Source: Takakia lepidozioides
Lineage: Eukaryota > Streptophyta > Takakiopsida > Takakiales > Takakiaceae
Assembly (NCBI GenBank): GCA_030704615.1
Contig: CM060734.1
Coordinates: forward strand, 21,268,001-21,328,000
Direction of reading: 5' to 3'
Length of the DNA stretch: 60,000 nucleotides
Made by a program: the position numbers and the translations under genes. This document shows, piece after piece, positions 20,403 to 30,963 of this stretch. Position 1 is the stretch's first letter. Each line of letters starts with the position of its first letter. The notes below the pieces were generated by a model that saw only the letters and a list, made by a program, of their open reading frames with translations, was not told the DNA's origin and did not search any database.

Positions 20403-23400
20403 CTTCGTTATCACTCGAGAAAGATCAGCTCGAGTCTGTGAGTGCCAGATTCGAGATGTTTTGTAGCACTTGTGTTTTCATGAGAAGCGGTTCAGCCTAG
20501 AGTGCAGGGATCCGTGCATGACCCTATCCAAAGTGGATAGAGTGCAAAGGCAAACAGGTTGCAGGTTTGCAATGGATAGAGAGGCGGGTAGCCTATGTTG
20601 AAGAGCGGCGTTGCATAGCTCAACGCTATGGCAACCAAGTTTGGGCTTCTAGTGTGAAGCGGGGAGATGCTGGTCTCGAGTGGATGAACTAGTGGTCGTC
20701 TTCTTCAGCTGCAGGCCAAGTTAAGGAGCTGCAGCAATGTGGAGCTGCGAGGGTGTTAGATGTAAGTCACAGTTATCGGGAGCTCCAACTTCAAGCTCAT
20801 AAGGAGGTATGAGTGAAGAGAGATGGCTGATTTCTCTTGTATGCAAGCCAATGCATTTGTGGCTATGTTGAGTTGGGGGTTTCAATCTGAAACTCCAGCG
20901 GTATGAGGGCTCTTGCCATGGCAAGAGCGGGGCTGGAACAGGAGCTAAGAGGTGCGGCAAGGCCATGGAATGTGCACCTAGGGTTTCAGAGCTTGGAAGA
21001 AAAGTTCTTGCACCACAAGAGGAGTGTCTTGTGGCTGGAAATGTAAGCCTTAGGGTTTCAGGAGCTTGGCAAAGGCTGTGGAGTGCTTAGTCTTGTCTTA
21101 GAGAGCATCAAGGAGCCAAGGAGCCAAGATAGGGGGCTGATATCTCTTGTGTGAAGAGGTTGCATGTGTGGAGCATGTATTCAGCTCATTGAAGCTTCCA
21201 TCTTCAAGCTTGGAGGGCAAGCAAGGAAGAGGGAAGGGCTGACTTTCCCTTATGTGAGGGCAATGCATGTGTGGAGCATGCTATCAGCCTGGTGAAGGCT
21301 TGTACTTTCAGGTGTGGGAGTGCAAGAAAGGAAGGAAAGGGCTGGTTTCCCTGTAGGGCATGTGGAGCATGCTTTCAGCCTGCTGAAGCTTGTATTTTCA
21401 GGTTTGTGGGTGCAAGAAATGAAGCAAAGGAGCTGATTCTCTTATGGTGAGAGTGGGGCATGTGTGGAGCATGCCTTCAGCCCATTGAGGCTCTTGTTTT
21501 CAAGCTTTAGAGAGCTAGAACGGAAGGTCTAGGGCTGGTTTCCACTTGGAGTGAAAGAAAAGCACTTGTAGGGCCTATGTGAGTTGGGGTTTCAACTTCA
21601 AGCTTGAAGGGAGTGCAACTCTTGAAGCAGCAGGTGTAGGGGGCTGGAATAGGCTCTAAGACAGATGCTATGGCCAAGGAGAGTGCTTGAATGAGTGCTC
21701 ACAAGGGCTGGGAACCAGCAGGGCTTGGTTGTTTGCCATTGAGTTTAGTGGCATGTTTGGGGAGGCTAAGTGAGAAAGAAGGCTTGGTTTGTGGCAACCA
21801 CCTCATGGCTTAGGGCTACTATGGTGGTGTGTGGGAGCCAAAAGAGCAAGAATACCTTGCTGATTTCCTCACAGCCGCCATAGCTCGGTGGAAAGAAGCC
21901 TAGAGTCCAAGAGACACAAACCCTAGCTTGGCGTGGCTAAACCCCTTGGAGAAATGGCTAAACTGCCAGAGCGGCCATGGATGGGGCTGTGACGGGCTGT
22001 GAGGGCCTGTGCCGGTGGCCTTCGGGGCTGTGACAGGCTATGCCCGTGGCCTGTGGGGGGCTGTGACAGGCTGTGCCCATGGCCTTTGGGGCTGTGAGGG
22101 GTTGTGACGGGTTGTGACGGGCTGTGCCCGTGGCCTTTGGGCTGTGATGGGCTGTGAGGGGCTGTGACAGGCCGTGCCCGAGGCCTTTGGGGCTGTGACG
22201 GGCTGTGAGGGGCTCTGACAGGCCGTGCCTGAGGCCTTTGGGGCTGTGAGGGGTTGTGCCGGGCTGCGCCGGTGGCCTTCAGGGCTGTGACGGGCTGTGC
22301 CGGGCTGTGAGGGGCTGTCACGGGCTGCACCGGTGGCCTTCGGGGCTATGACGGTCTGTGAGGGCCTGTGAGGGCCTGTGCCGGTGGCCTTTGGGGTTGT
22401 GACGGGCTGTGAGGGCCTATGATGGGCTGCGCCGGTGGCCTTGGGGGCTGTGATGGGCTGTGAGGGGCTGTGCCGGTGGCCTTTTGGGGCTATGACAGGC
22501 TGTGCCCGTGGCCTTTAGGGCTGTGATGGGCTGTGAGGGGCTGTGACAGGCCGTGCCTGAGGCCTTTGGGGCTGTGACAGGTTGTGCCTAGTGGCCTGTG
22601 GGGTGTGACGGGTTGTGCGGGGCTGTGACAGGCTATGCCCAGTGGCCTGTGGGGCCGTGACAGGCTGTGACAGGCTGTGGCGAGCTGTGACGGGCTGTGA
22701 CAGGCTGTGGCGGACTGTGCCCTGTGGCCTGTGGGGCTGTGACGGGCTGTGACAGGATGTGACGAGCTGTGACGGGCTATGAGGGGCTGTGACAGACTGT
22801 GCCCAGTGGTCTGTGGGATTGTGACGGCTGTGACCAGTGAGCTGTGTGGGCCTCTGCTGGTCTGTGGTGGCCTGTGTTGACCTGTGGACGGCCTGTGCTG
22901 ACTCGTGGAGGCACTGGTGGACTGCCTAAGGACTGGCATGTGGTCTTGAAGGCCGAATTTTGAAGCTCGTGGAGGGCGGTTTGAGGAGTATCTTCATGAT
23001 ATTCCCATGGTCATGCAAGTGAGGGAAGAGAGGAGAGGAAGAGTGTTGGGATGAGGGCATGCTGGGGTTAGGCATTGCTTTAGCTTCTCTTCCTCATAGT
23101 TTCCACCCTCTCATTAGGCCAAGACCTTTCCGTAGGTGGAGGCAAGAGTCAGTCCGGGTTTGGGCTGGGGTGTCTTTGGTGTGGGGGAGTTGTCGTTCTG
23201 ATTTCTTGTGTTTGGATCCCCTCCATACCTGCATGCTTGACTGTGCGCCATGCTAGTTTTGTGTGGGCGCTTGTTTTTATAGGTGATTGGTCCGGATTTG
23301 ATCACCGGCCAGTCCTAGAGCATGCTGTCATGGTGAGGCTGGGGTGATGACCAGCCAGACCATCATTGTTTCTCCTGTGGTGAGGTTGGAGGTGATGACC

Positions 23401-23524
23401 AGCCAACCATAGGAGTGCTTGCGGTGGATGCAGATATAGGTGTAGGCTATGTTAGGAACTTAGTATTCCAAACCATAAGCCGCAACAGGTTCTCTACCCG
23501 GTTACCTTGTGGAGAGGGGGTTAG
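20403..23524. repeat. 3-kb tandem-repeat region upstream of element B
   Basis: Three repeat zones follow one another. From 21130 to 21610 there are about five degenerate ~100-bp units (AGGGCTGATTTCCC, GCATGTGTGGAGCATG, TTTTCAAGCTT). From 21960 to 22940 there is a GC-rich minisatellite of GGGCTGTGACGGGCTGTGAG and GTGGCCTTTGGGG modules in changing order. At 23330-23420 a pair of copies of GGTGATGACCAGCCA appears. It could be a long LTR or leader of element B, but I found no second copy and no primer-binding site, so the assignment is open. Pro/Ser/His-rich minus frames here are repeat translation. Confidence 0.5.
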
Positions 23525-26500
23525 GGACATGTTCATGACCGGTTGAGTGTCAACACGGAGGTGCCACTAATTGCTGGGGACAGTGCCGGTTCGAGCACTA
23601 GCGATACTAGTGGGTACACGAGACGAGGTGTGCGGTTTAGGCCACCTTCACCTCCTGTGTCTTCTACGGAAGGTTCTGATTCGGATTGTGAATCAGGAGG
23701 ACTCATACCGGCGGTGCAAGTTGTTTCTTTGCCATTGTTGTGGGACACAATGGAGGAGATGTATGGAGCTACCAAGGGGCCACGAAGGTACTCTGGGGCG
23801 GTGGGCACCATCGAGTTGGATGATTTTATCCAAGAGTTTGATAGTTGGTGTGATTTGCAGCAAATGCGCAATCCACAACTATTTACGCCTTTCATGGCAT
23901 GGAAGGGGCTGTTTCAGCACCTTGAGGGGCCGCCTATGGATGATTACCATGAGTTCAGGCGGGGGCATGAGGTTGAGATCGAGGAGTGGAGGATGTACTG
24001 GTCACCCGACTATGTCTCCATCACTAGGGGCACTAGAGCCACGAGGGCAGTGGCTACACCTGCCGCTGCACCGGCAGCTTCAGCAAGTAGCAGTGGGACT
24101 AGTGGGACTGGTGGTACAGTAGCTACGACATCCACCCAAGCCACTACCGCACCAGCACTAGCACCCGTGCCTGCCTTCAACCCTGTTGTGGAGTTCTTCG
24201 AAGAGTTGAGAGGAAACTACCAAGGGGTGAGGACAGAGAAGTTGCGGAGCTTGCAAGAGTTCCAACGGAAGCCGACCGAGAGCTTGAGGGAGGCTTTCAC
24301 TCGCATGAGGCGCTTGATAAATGTAACCCAAGGGGTTACGGAAGCTCAGGCAGTCCAATTCTGGTATGGGATATTGGACAAGGAGCTGAGGAGAAGGGTG
24401 CGGGATGCAACTCTCCTACAAGCGGCCCAACCCACCTTAGCAAATGTGTTTTTGCTGGCAGAGCGGATAGAGCTCAACATGGTGGAGGAACGAGTGGTCA
24501 TGGTGGGATTTGCTAAGGAGACACCACGGGGTAGTGGTGCTCCTAGCCAACCACTACCTCAACGTGCTCAAGGCAACAAGGGGGCTCAGGTGAAGCTCAG
24601 GGAAGGGCAGAGAGGACCTCAGATGCAGGGGTCTCTCCCTTCATTTGCTGGCCAACAACGGGCGGATGTGGTGTGCTGGACATGTGGAGGACCCCATGTC
24701 AAGAAGGATTGCCCAGAGGGAGGCAAAGGGCCGGCACATGCACAGCCTGCACAGTTGCAGTGTGGGCATTGTGGCAAGCACGGGCATGGAGAGGCCCAGT
24801 GTTATGGTTTGCATCCTGAGTTGCGCCCAGGCCAGTTCCAAGGGAACAATGGTGGCCGGGGGCGAGGTGGAGCAGCCCAGAGAGGACGAGGTGGCCAGCC
24901 ACGAGGTGCAGGCCAAGGGCAAGCTCAACATGGCCAAGGACGCGGAGGTCAGGGTGTTGACCAAGGCATGGCCAACCGGCTTCAGCAGCTAGAGCAGAGG
25001 CTCGCTGCCATGGCTACAGCTCAGGTGGTACCGGCTCTAAGGCCGGATGGTCCACCTCCTGCTCCTGAGGGAGGAGATATGGGAGGCATGGGATTCATGT
25101 GTGGAGCAGCACTACCACTAGTGCAGGTGGAGTCTGCTGCAGCCGTGACTCGAGGAGCAGCACGAGTTCCTGAGCCACGAGGTGCAGAGGTGGAGTTGGA
25201 TCCACAGCGTGGGGAGGCAAGCCGTCAGGCTAGGCTTCCTCAGTCATTCACATTGGTGGAGACAGTGTCGACGCCATCCATGGCACCTAGTTCTCGCCCG
25301 ACTGTTACCGAGGCGGAGGTTACTATGCCATTGGGGAAAGCTACACGGGTAGCACCACTACCTAGTGTTGCCAAGGCTACGGCAGCTAGTGTGCTGCTAG
25401 GAGCGGCCACATCTGTGTGCCAGGCTCCATTGTTCTCGGCTACCATGATTGCGACGCCGGGGGTAAGACCAGCTGAGGTGTTCAGGCTGGCAGCTACACT
25501 CTGTGAGAGTGGGGAGGTTACTTCATCTTCTGTGGAGATAGTGGGAGGTGTAGTGCCGGAGGGATCCTCGGATTTGAGGGTCAAGACTGCCACGGCGACG
25601 CCATGGCAAGCTGCAGCTGCCAGGTTGATGGAGCTGCCACCTAGGCCAGCCATTGAGCGCGCCATGGTGACACCTGGAGTTGTCATGTTAGACAACCAGG
25701 ATGACATTTTCTGTTTGAGTGGACCGGCAGGCAAGAGGTACCGGCCACTGCAGGTCTTGTTGGACTCGGGAGCTCAGCCATTGATGTTGGGCAGAGCTGC
25801 TATTGCAGGCTTGGGCCTCACGGAGGCGGATATGGAGTCTTGTCCTTTCCAGATACAGACGTCTCTGGGAGGATCGGAGCAGGCTCGGGGTATGACACAA
25901 CGTGAGTTGGCTATCAGACTACGGCCGGATCACCCTACAGATAGCTCAGTGATGCGAGCCAAGGCCATTGTGACAGACGCGGTCTCATACGATGTCTTGG
26001 TTGGTGGGGCAGTGTTGTACCCCATGGGCTTCACCCTGGATTTTTGGGAGGAGTCAGCTTTCTATAGGCCTGCATGGCAATCAGGGGAGGGCCGGCGTGT
26101 GCAGCTCCCTGTGACGTTCATAGGAGGAGTTGCGGTTGCTCAGCGAGGCAAGATGCCGACACTAGCAGCATTCACAGCGGCAGTGAGTTGGCCTAGAGAG
26201 TTGCTTGAGGGCAACGCTCATTCAGAGGATGTGCCACCTCCGGGAGAGCAAGATGACATGTATGGTATGGCGGAGTTGCCTACCATGGTTGCTCAGACTC
26301 CATTGTGGGGCACGAGCAAGGATTTGCAGCGGGATGCTGATAGACGGGTGCAACAAGCCTGGGTGGAGACTTTTGTACCGTCAGGAGAGGAGGAGAGTGT
26401 GGGGATTGCACCAGGACCACCTCAGTTGTCTCCATTGGACACCACACCTATTGTGTGGCAGTATCCGGATGAAGACATTTGTCTTCTGGACTTGTTTGGC

Positions 26501-27280
26501 GGGATCAACACCGGATTGGCTACTGTGTTACAGGCAGGTGTACGAGTTCGGCGTTACCTGTATGTGGAGAGGGATGAGACTGCACGACGCGTTTCACTTT
26601 GCCATGTTGCTCAGTTGGTGCAGCGGTACCCTGAGTTATTGTCGGTGTCTGCAATTCGTGGATATCAGCAGGCCTTGCCAGCAGACATTTCGTTGCTGGG
26701 GGCGCAGGATTTGGAGCGGGTTGGCTCCATTGATCTGGTAGTGGCAGGTTGGCCCTGCCAAGGGCATTCATCAGCCGGGCATGGCAATGGATTGCGAGAC
26801 TCGAGGTCGGGTCTGTTTTGGGAGATGGTGCGGGTTTTGCGCCACTTGCAGTTTCATCAAGCTGTATCTCCAGCATACATCTTGGAGAATGTGCCACTGA
26901 TGGGCGATTCTCGGGCCAAGGTGATGGCCAGTGTGCATCAAGTCCGATCATGGCTTGGGTCAGCAGTGTTGCTAGATGCAGCTACAGTGGGGTCACGGGC
27001 TCATCGTCCACGGCTATGGTGGACTAACTTGATGCCACCCGCACTACTCAAGCGTGCATTTGATGGGGTGCAGCAGCTAGCACATCTCACAGTGGATAGC
27101 ATCCTGGACACAGGGAGGCAGTCTCAGCGTGTGAAACACGATGACCGTTCGCCTTTGGCAGTGGTCAACAAGGTGGGTCAACCACGAGCAGCATTACCTA
27201 CACTGCTCAGCTTCCCAGGACCGCATGCTTCCGGGATAGTGGGCCTGGCTTCCTGTGGGATGCTCAGTTGCAGCAGTTAG
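23525..27280 (+). CDS. Gag-protease-DNMT polyprotein (long open frame)
   Basis: The frame is open from just after a TAG at 23522 to 27280; no ATG occurs near its start, so the true start is uncertain. Domains by residue (counted from 23543): 70-155 N-terminal gag region; 155-215 Ala/Thr/Ser linker; 215-330 Retrotrans_gag-like capsid (LRSLQEFQRKPTESLREAFT); 378-390 first knuckle (CWTCGGPHVKKDC, spacing CX2CX3HX4C); 412-425 second knuckle (CGHCGKHGHGEAQC, CX2CX4HX4C); RGG-rich 430-480; protease with LLDSGAQPL near 740; DNMT from about 973 onward. Protease cleavage would presumably release the methyltransferase. At about 27228 a one-base loss shifts the frame and 27280 becomes a premature end, cutting off DNMT motif X. 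About 1245 codons is long for a gypsy gag-protease region, explained by the DNMT insertion. Confidence 0.85.
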   Translation, partial: GHVHDRLSVNTEVPLIAGDSAGSSTSDTSGYTRRGVRFRPPSPPVSSTEGSDSDCESGGLIPAVQVVSLPLLWDTMEEMYGATKGPRRYSGAVGTIELDDFIQEFDSWCDLQQMRNPQLFTPFMAWKGLFQHLEGPPMDDYHEFRRGHEVEIEEWRMYWSPDYVSITRGTRATRAVATPAAAPAASASSSGTSGTGGTVATTSTQATTAPALAPVPAFNPVVEFFEELRGNYQGVRTEKLRSLQEFQRKPTESLREAFTRMRRLINVTQGVTEAQAVQFWYGILDKELRRRVRDATLLQAAQPTLANVFLLAERIELNMVEERVVMVGFAKETPRGSGAPSQPLPQRAQGNKGAQVKLREGQRGPQMQGSLPSFAGQQRADVVCWTCGGPHVKKDCPEGGKGPAHAQPAQLQCGHCGKHGHGEAQCYGLHPELRPGQFQGNNGGRGRGGAAQRGRGGQPRGAGQGQAQHGQGRGGQGVDQGMANRLQQLEQRLAAMATAQVVPALRPDGPPPAPEGGDMGGMGFMCGAALPLVQVESAAAVTRGAARVPEPRGAEVELDPQRGEASRQARLPQSFTLVETVSTPSMAPSSRPTVTEAEVTMPLGKATRVAPLPSVAKATAASVLLGAATSVCQAPLFSATMIATPGVRPAEVFRLAATLCESGEVTSSSVEIVGGVVPEGSSDLRVKTATATPWQAAAARLMELPPRPAIERAMVTPGVVMLDNQDDIFCLSGPAGKRYRPLQVLLDSGAQPLMLGRAAIAGLGLTEADMESCPFQIQTSLGGSEQARGMTQRELAIRLRPDHPTDSSVMRAKAIVTDAVSYDVLVGGAVLYPMGFTLDFWEESAFYRPAWQSGEGRRVQLPVTFIGGVAVAQRGKMPTLAAFTAAVSWPRELLEGNAHSEDVPPPGEQDDMYGMAELPTMVAQTPLWGTSKDLQRDADRRVQQAWVETFVPSGEEESVGIAPGPPQLSPLDTTPIVWQYPDEDICLLDLFGGINTGLATVLQAGVRVRRYLYVERDETARRVSLCHVAQLVQRYPELLSVSAIRGYQQALPADISLLGAQDLERVGSIDLVVAGWPCQGHSSAGHGNGLRDSRSGLFWEMVRVLRHLQFHQAVSPAYILENVPLMGDSRAKVMASVHQVRSWLGSAVLLDAATVGSRAHRPRLWWTNLMPPALLKRAFDGVQQLAHLTVDSILDTGRQSQRVKHDDRSPLAVVNKVGQPRAALPTLLSFPGPHASGIVGLASCGMLSCSS

Positions 27281-27430
27281 TGGAGCCTAATGCTGACGAG
27301 CGTGAGCGGGCAATGGGTTTTACCACTGGTACCACGGCGGTGTCGTCTCTTTCTGAGGCATCACGTCATCAAGTGTTGGGGTAAGCAATGGATCTCAATT
27401 GCTTGACCTGGATTATTAGCTTGGCTCTGG
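26462..27430 (+). other. Cytosine-5 DNA methyltransferase domain inside element B
   Basis: Motif I, the AdoMet loop: LLDLFGGINTG (Asp at residue 983 of the ORF). Motif IV with the catalytic Cys: GWPCQGHSSAG (Cys 1072). Motif VI: ILENVPLMG (Glu 1115). Motif VIII: GSRAHRPRLWWTN (first Arg 1152), resembling the AHRxRxxW pattern of DNMT3-type enzymes. Motif X lies in the next frame: ERERAMGF followed by SRHQVLG, a TAA at 27382-27384, then AMDLNCLTW. All essential motifs are present and in canonical order, so the parent enzyme was probably catalytic; this copy has a frameshift near 27228 and a nonsense codon in motif X. Family knowledge: C5 methyltransferases transfer a methyl group from AdoMet to cytosine in DNA. 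A dedicated target-recognition region between VIII and X is short, as in DNMT3-like enzymes. Confidence 0.88.
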
Positions 27431-28810
27431 CTGAGCAACACAGAGTGCGGAGTACACTTCCCTCGATGGTCTCTCTGCCTACCGAGACGGTACAGGCAGT
27501 GAGTGGGGGCGAGCATGTGAGGACCACGGGGTGCATGCATCCATGGCACACGTGGGAGGTGCTCGAGGTTCAGAGGGAGTTGGCAGCCAAGGCGGCTGTG
27601 ATGGATGAGGTTGGGGATTCTTCCCGGGTTGAGGAGGTCATCAAGGATGAGATGATGGGGCAGGATGATGCCTTGTCATTGACTGAGCAGGCAGGGAGTG
27701 CTGCTCAAGAGGTTGCAACATAGCAACCACTAGACGCGTCCTCTACCTCTAAGCCCACTGGACTTAAGGTTGCAGTTACGGAGGACAATTGGGAGCCTGA
27801 CATTGGACCCATTGTCACCGGAGGAGAGAGACGACGTATACGGCGGTTCCTGAGGGCTTACAGGAATTGCTTTGCCTTCAGTTTGAAGGACTTGGGAGCA
27901 CTGAAGGGTCAAGAGATCCGTATTGAGTTGGCCACTGACACGCCAATCTTTCGGAGACCCTATAGATACAATGACATGGAGAGGTCTTTGATTCAGATGA
28001 GGACTCAAGATCTCTGGGAGGCAGGTTTGGTGGAGCTCTCTGGTAGAGAGTATGCTTCAGCCACAGTGATGCCAGCCAAGAAGGATGTCTATGGCAATTG
28101 GACGGAGAGACGTATGTGCGGTGATTACCGGCCTGTAAATCGTCAGACCAAGTCCGATAAGTATGCCATGCCAACACCAGAGGAGATCTTTGATGCCATC
28201 GGGCATGCTAAGGCCTTTAGCACTTTGGATTTACGATCCGGATATCACCAGTTGCCAATCAAGGAGGCGGACAAGCAGAAGACGGCATTCTGGGGGATCA
28301 ATGAGCACGGCAAGGATTGCCTATATCAGTGGCGGTTCTTATCATTTGGGCTTAAGAATGCTCCTGCAGAGTTTCAGAGAGTCATGGATAGGATTCTAGC
28401 AGGGGTGGACTTTGCTCGGTGCTACATAGATGACATCATCATCTTTAGTGTTACGATGGAGGAGCATGAGAGACACCTTCAGGTGGTATTGGAGCGCTTG
28501 AGAGCGCACGGATTGAAGTTGCATCCGGGGAAGTGCAAGTTTTTCCACAACCAGATTGAGTATCTGGGTCACATGATATATCCTGGAGGATTGGGGGTAC
28601 AGCAGACTAAGGTAGAGGCCAAATTCCATGCCCCACGGATGTGAGCCTCATGGGGTTGGCAAACTATTATAGACGGTTTGTCAAGGGATTTAGTACCATT
28701 GCAAATGCTCTAACCAAGCTGACCAAGGTGGACCAGGAGTGGCAGTGGGAAGATGAGCAGGAACGAGCTTTTCAAGAGCTCAAGGAGAGGTTGACGACTA
28801 CAGGGATGAC
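27431..28810 (+). pseudogene. pol: Element B RT and truncated RNase H
   Basis: The frame carrying motif X continues as an acidic linker to a TAG at 27721-27723. The same frame is then open to 28644 and encodes a gypsy [54 protein letters not shown] and the catalytic CYIDDIIIFS (about 28421-28450). Near 28640 the frame changes and GLANYYRRFVKGFS continues to KELKERLTT-like sequence, where homology ends at about 28810. The two stops (TAA at 27382, TAG at 27721) are each one C-to-T change from a Gln codon. The linker between DNMT and RT is long (about 150 codons) and has no recognised domain. Confidence 0.85.
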
Positions 28811-28984
28811 TGTAGACTATTTGCCACCGCCACCGTGTCGGCGACGTGGCTGCTTAAGTGGCAGTATTTTACCTGGTACTATTTTTACCAGAATATTCCC
28901 CGAACCTGACGTGACGGAGGTCTCGTCAGCGTCAGGTCTGACGTGACCTGACGCTGACTGACGGACGTGACGCTGATAACCGGG
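28811..28984. repeat. GACGT-rich junction sequence (X1)
   Basis: Clustered GACGTGAC, GTCACGTC and GACGCTGAC motifs (28905-28985), preceded by CCACCGCCACCG. It separates truncated element B from fragment E1. A similar block occurs at 59650-59715 beside fragment E2; both contain GTTATCA next to the retroelement boundary. Confidence 0.55.
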
Positions 28985-29427
28985 ATCTCGATTGACGTCG
29001 ATTCAAAACACGAGCACTCATAAAATACTCGAGATTTTTGTGATCGGTGTAGACAGTGACATGATGTTTAGTTCCCTCCAATAGATGACGCCACTCTTCA
29101 AAAGCATCAATAATCGCCAGAAGTTCTTTGTCATGGATTTCATAATTGATCTCCGCAGCGGAAAATTTGTGAGAACGAAAACCAACAGGGTGAAGTCGGC
29201 CATCCGTACCATATTGAGAGAGTACAGCGCCAAGTGCAAAGTCCGATGCATCTGCTTCAAAAAAAAATGGTTTAGATAGGTCTGCATATACCGGTATTGG
29301 AGCCTTTGTAAATGTCTGCTTCAACCTTTCAAATGTCTGGTCAGCCTTATCGTCCCATACAAATTTGTCCTTCCCTGTGAGTCGTGTCTGCAATGGTGCA
29401 GCAATTTTGGAATAGTCCTTGATGAAG
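28985..29427 (-). pseudogene. Fragment E1: gypsy RNase H
   Basis: The minus strand reads SKIAAPLQTRLTGKDKF, then the RNase H core FEADASDFALGAVLSQYG, IHDKELLAIIDAFEEWRHLL and TVYTDHKNLEYF, ending at VLNRRQ. It is open throughout but truncated at both ends: RT is missing upstream (beyond 29427) and integrase downstream (below 28985). The family differs from A/C and from B and matches fragment E2 in style. E1 ends at the codon position where E2 begins. Confidence 0.8.
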
Positions 29428-30606
29428 ATTGTTAACCGTTAGTTTATGATTTAGTCAAAATAGGCTTTCAACTCTATAGCCCATTTCCCAAGACATGCAA
29501 CAGAGGTTGTCCGACGGTATGCCTTCTGAAACGATTACAGAGTAATCGTTTGAAAGATAGATAAACCCCGGTAGTCGTATGAATCAACATCTCTGCAGGT
29601 TGCTTAATCCTATTAATTAAGTCCAACCCGTAGTCTCATTAGCAAAAAAGGTCTTAGTCGGAAAGGCTGGAGCCTCTTTGTTCATACAGTCATACATTAT
29701 TCAAGACAAACAAGATCTATTCTGAGATGATACACATTCTCACCATCTCACGTTCTCTCATAATGCACATTCTCTCCATCTCACAATCACTCTACACAGA
29801 GATACTTGGAATAGCATGGCTTTACTTCAGAGTTCATATCATCATAGCATAAGTACACATTGAATCAGTCTAAGTCCACTGGATACACACTGATCACTAA
29901 TACCTTCTAAGTTGCGTGCAGTCCTTTTATACTATGCTCGAAAGAGCCGTTACAGCCTGCAGTCGTTAATGACCGTTGCCTAACTGCCTTCGCAACCTAA
30001 AAGGTTTGCCAAAAAGTGGCTCGTGATAGTGGTCGTGACTTGTGTGTTATAGTGGTACACGGTCCACGTACTTCTTCTATTAGTAAAGCCTATGTTATCA
30101 TGGCCGTGTGATATCGTGGTTCACGGCCCACGGCTGCTACACTACCCACTACTGCTCCCGTGGTAGTGTACCCTTGTTCCGTCGTTTGCTAAGTGCCGTG
30201 CACTTAACCTTTTCTGCCCGTGACTCTCGCTGCCCGGCCCTCGTAGCTATGTCATATATAGCCGTTATTATTTATTCCTCCCCCTCTTTTGAAATTGTGT
30301 CTGCACAATTTTGTCAGTTCCTGTGTTTGTTGTATCTCTTGGGGATGTAGGGTGGTGGCATGCCTGTCTGCTGGTTAGGAAGTGGGTCCCAGGATTGTGA
30401 TGGTTGTGGTGGCAACTTCTTGTTTCTGTTGTCATCATTGTCTGTTTGCTCCTGTGGTTCGTGAGTGGGCCAGCTTTCATCATCAGGGTGTTCTGCTATT
30501 CCGTCCATGCGTACCATATCGATTTTGGTGGTCAAGGTTTCTCGATAGGTTTGTCTCGTCCTTGGTCTAGGGCACAATGTTTTTGGTCGCCCTGCTGCCC
30601 ATTAAC
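29428..30606. other. Intergenic region, possible old LTR material
   Basis: No protein motifs. It contains a small hairpin at 29526-29545 (CGATTAC with GTAATCG), a run of TCTCACATTCTC-like simple sequence around 29730-29800, and CACGG/CCGTG repeats at 30050-30180. It could be remnant LTR, but no matching copy is seen in the window. Confidence 0.35.
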
Positions 30607-30800
30607 CAGTTGTCGTGCGCATACATATCGCTACACAACTACATCGCTATCCAAAACCACACAACACATGTGCACACCACACACTAGTATACCACTAGTC
30701 CACCACTAGTCCAGCCACTAGTCCAACCACTAGGCTACAACTAGTCAGTCACTAGGTTGCCACTATGCTGCCCATTATGGCAGTCACTAGTCCATACAAT
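30607..30800 (+). repeat. 194-bp direct repeat, left copy
   Basis: CAGTTGTCGTGCGCATACAT to GTCCATACAAT; near-identical to 31125-31318. The second half is made of CCACTAGTCC-like short repeats. The inner part runs TGTCGTGC...CATACA, so it has the TG...CA form of an LTR. Confidence 0.85.
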
Positions 30801-30807
30801 GATAATG

Positions 30808-30938
30808 AAGAAGAATACAAGCACAAGCTCATGCGAGCCCACAAAGCTGAAGCATAAACTCATGCATATATAACCTCATCACTCAAATACAAGTCAAGCC
30901 AAGTGCACCCCACGCCATGGGGAATCCACACTATGGCG
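30808..30938 (+). repeat. Second copy of the 132-bp direct repeat
   Basis: Matches 20250-20381 in the same orientation. Here it joins the right-hand inverted arm, while its left-hand arm is missing. Confidence 0.8.
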
Positions 30939-30963
30939 CCATAGCTAGGCGCGGTGAGGCTCA

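Larger units (their letters stand above)
23525..28810 (+). mobile_element. Element B: Ty3/gypsy element carrying a DNA methyltransferase
   Basis: Order: gag with two zinc knuckles, aspartic protease, cytosine-5 DNA methyltransferase, RT, start of RNase H. Homology stops abruptly at about 28810 inside RNase H, where GACGT-rich DNA begins, so the 3' half and 3' LTR are missing from this copy. All domains read on one strand within 5.3 kb with only small lesions, which shows the methyltransferase is part of the element's polyprotein and not a neighbouring host gene. Confidence 0.88.

Noticed and set aside
21923-22939. Long minus-strand frames rich in Ser, Pro, Gln and His
   Set aside because: They are translations of the G-rich minisatellite; periodic codons follow the repeat, not a protein.
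26462-27280. DNMT as an independent host methyltransferase gene
   Set aside because: It is in frame with gag and protease upstream, with RT following on the same strand, and has no start or promoter of its own.
28811-28946. Extension of element B RNase H frame
   Set aside because: The frame stays open, but the protein stops resembling RNase H after KERLTT; it reads GACGT-rich junction DNA.
30404-30709. Plus-strand ORF with hydrophobic start suggesting a membrane protein
   Set aside because: Short, no homology pattern, and runs into the 194-bp repeat.
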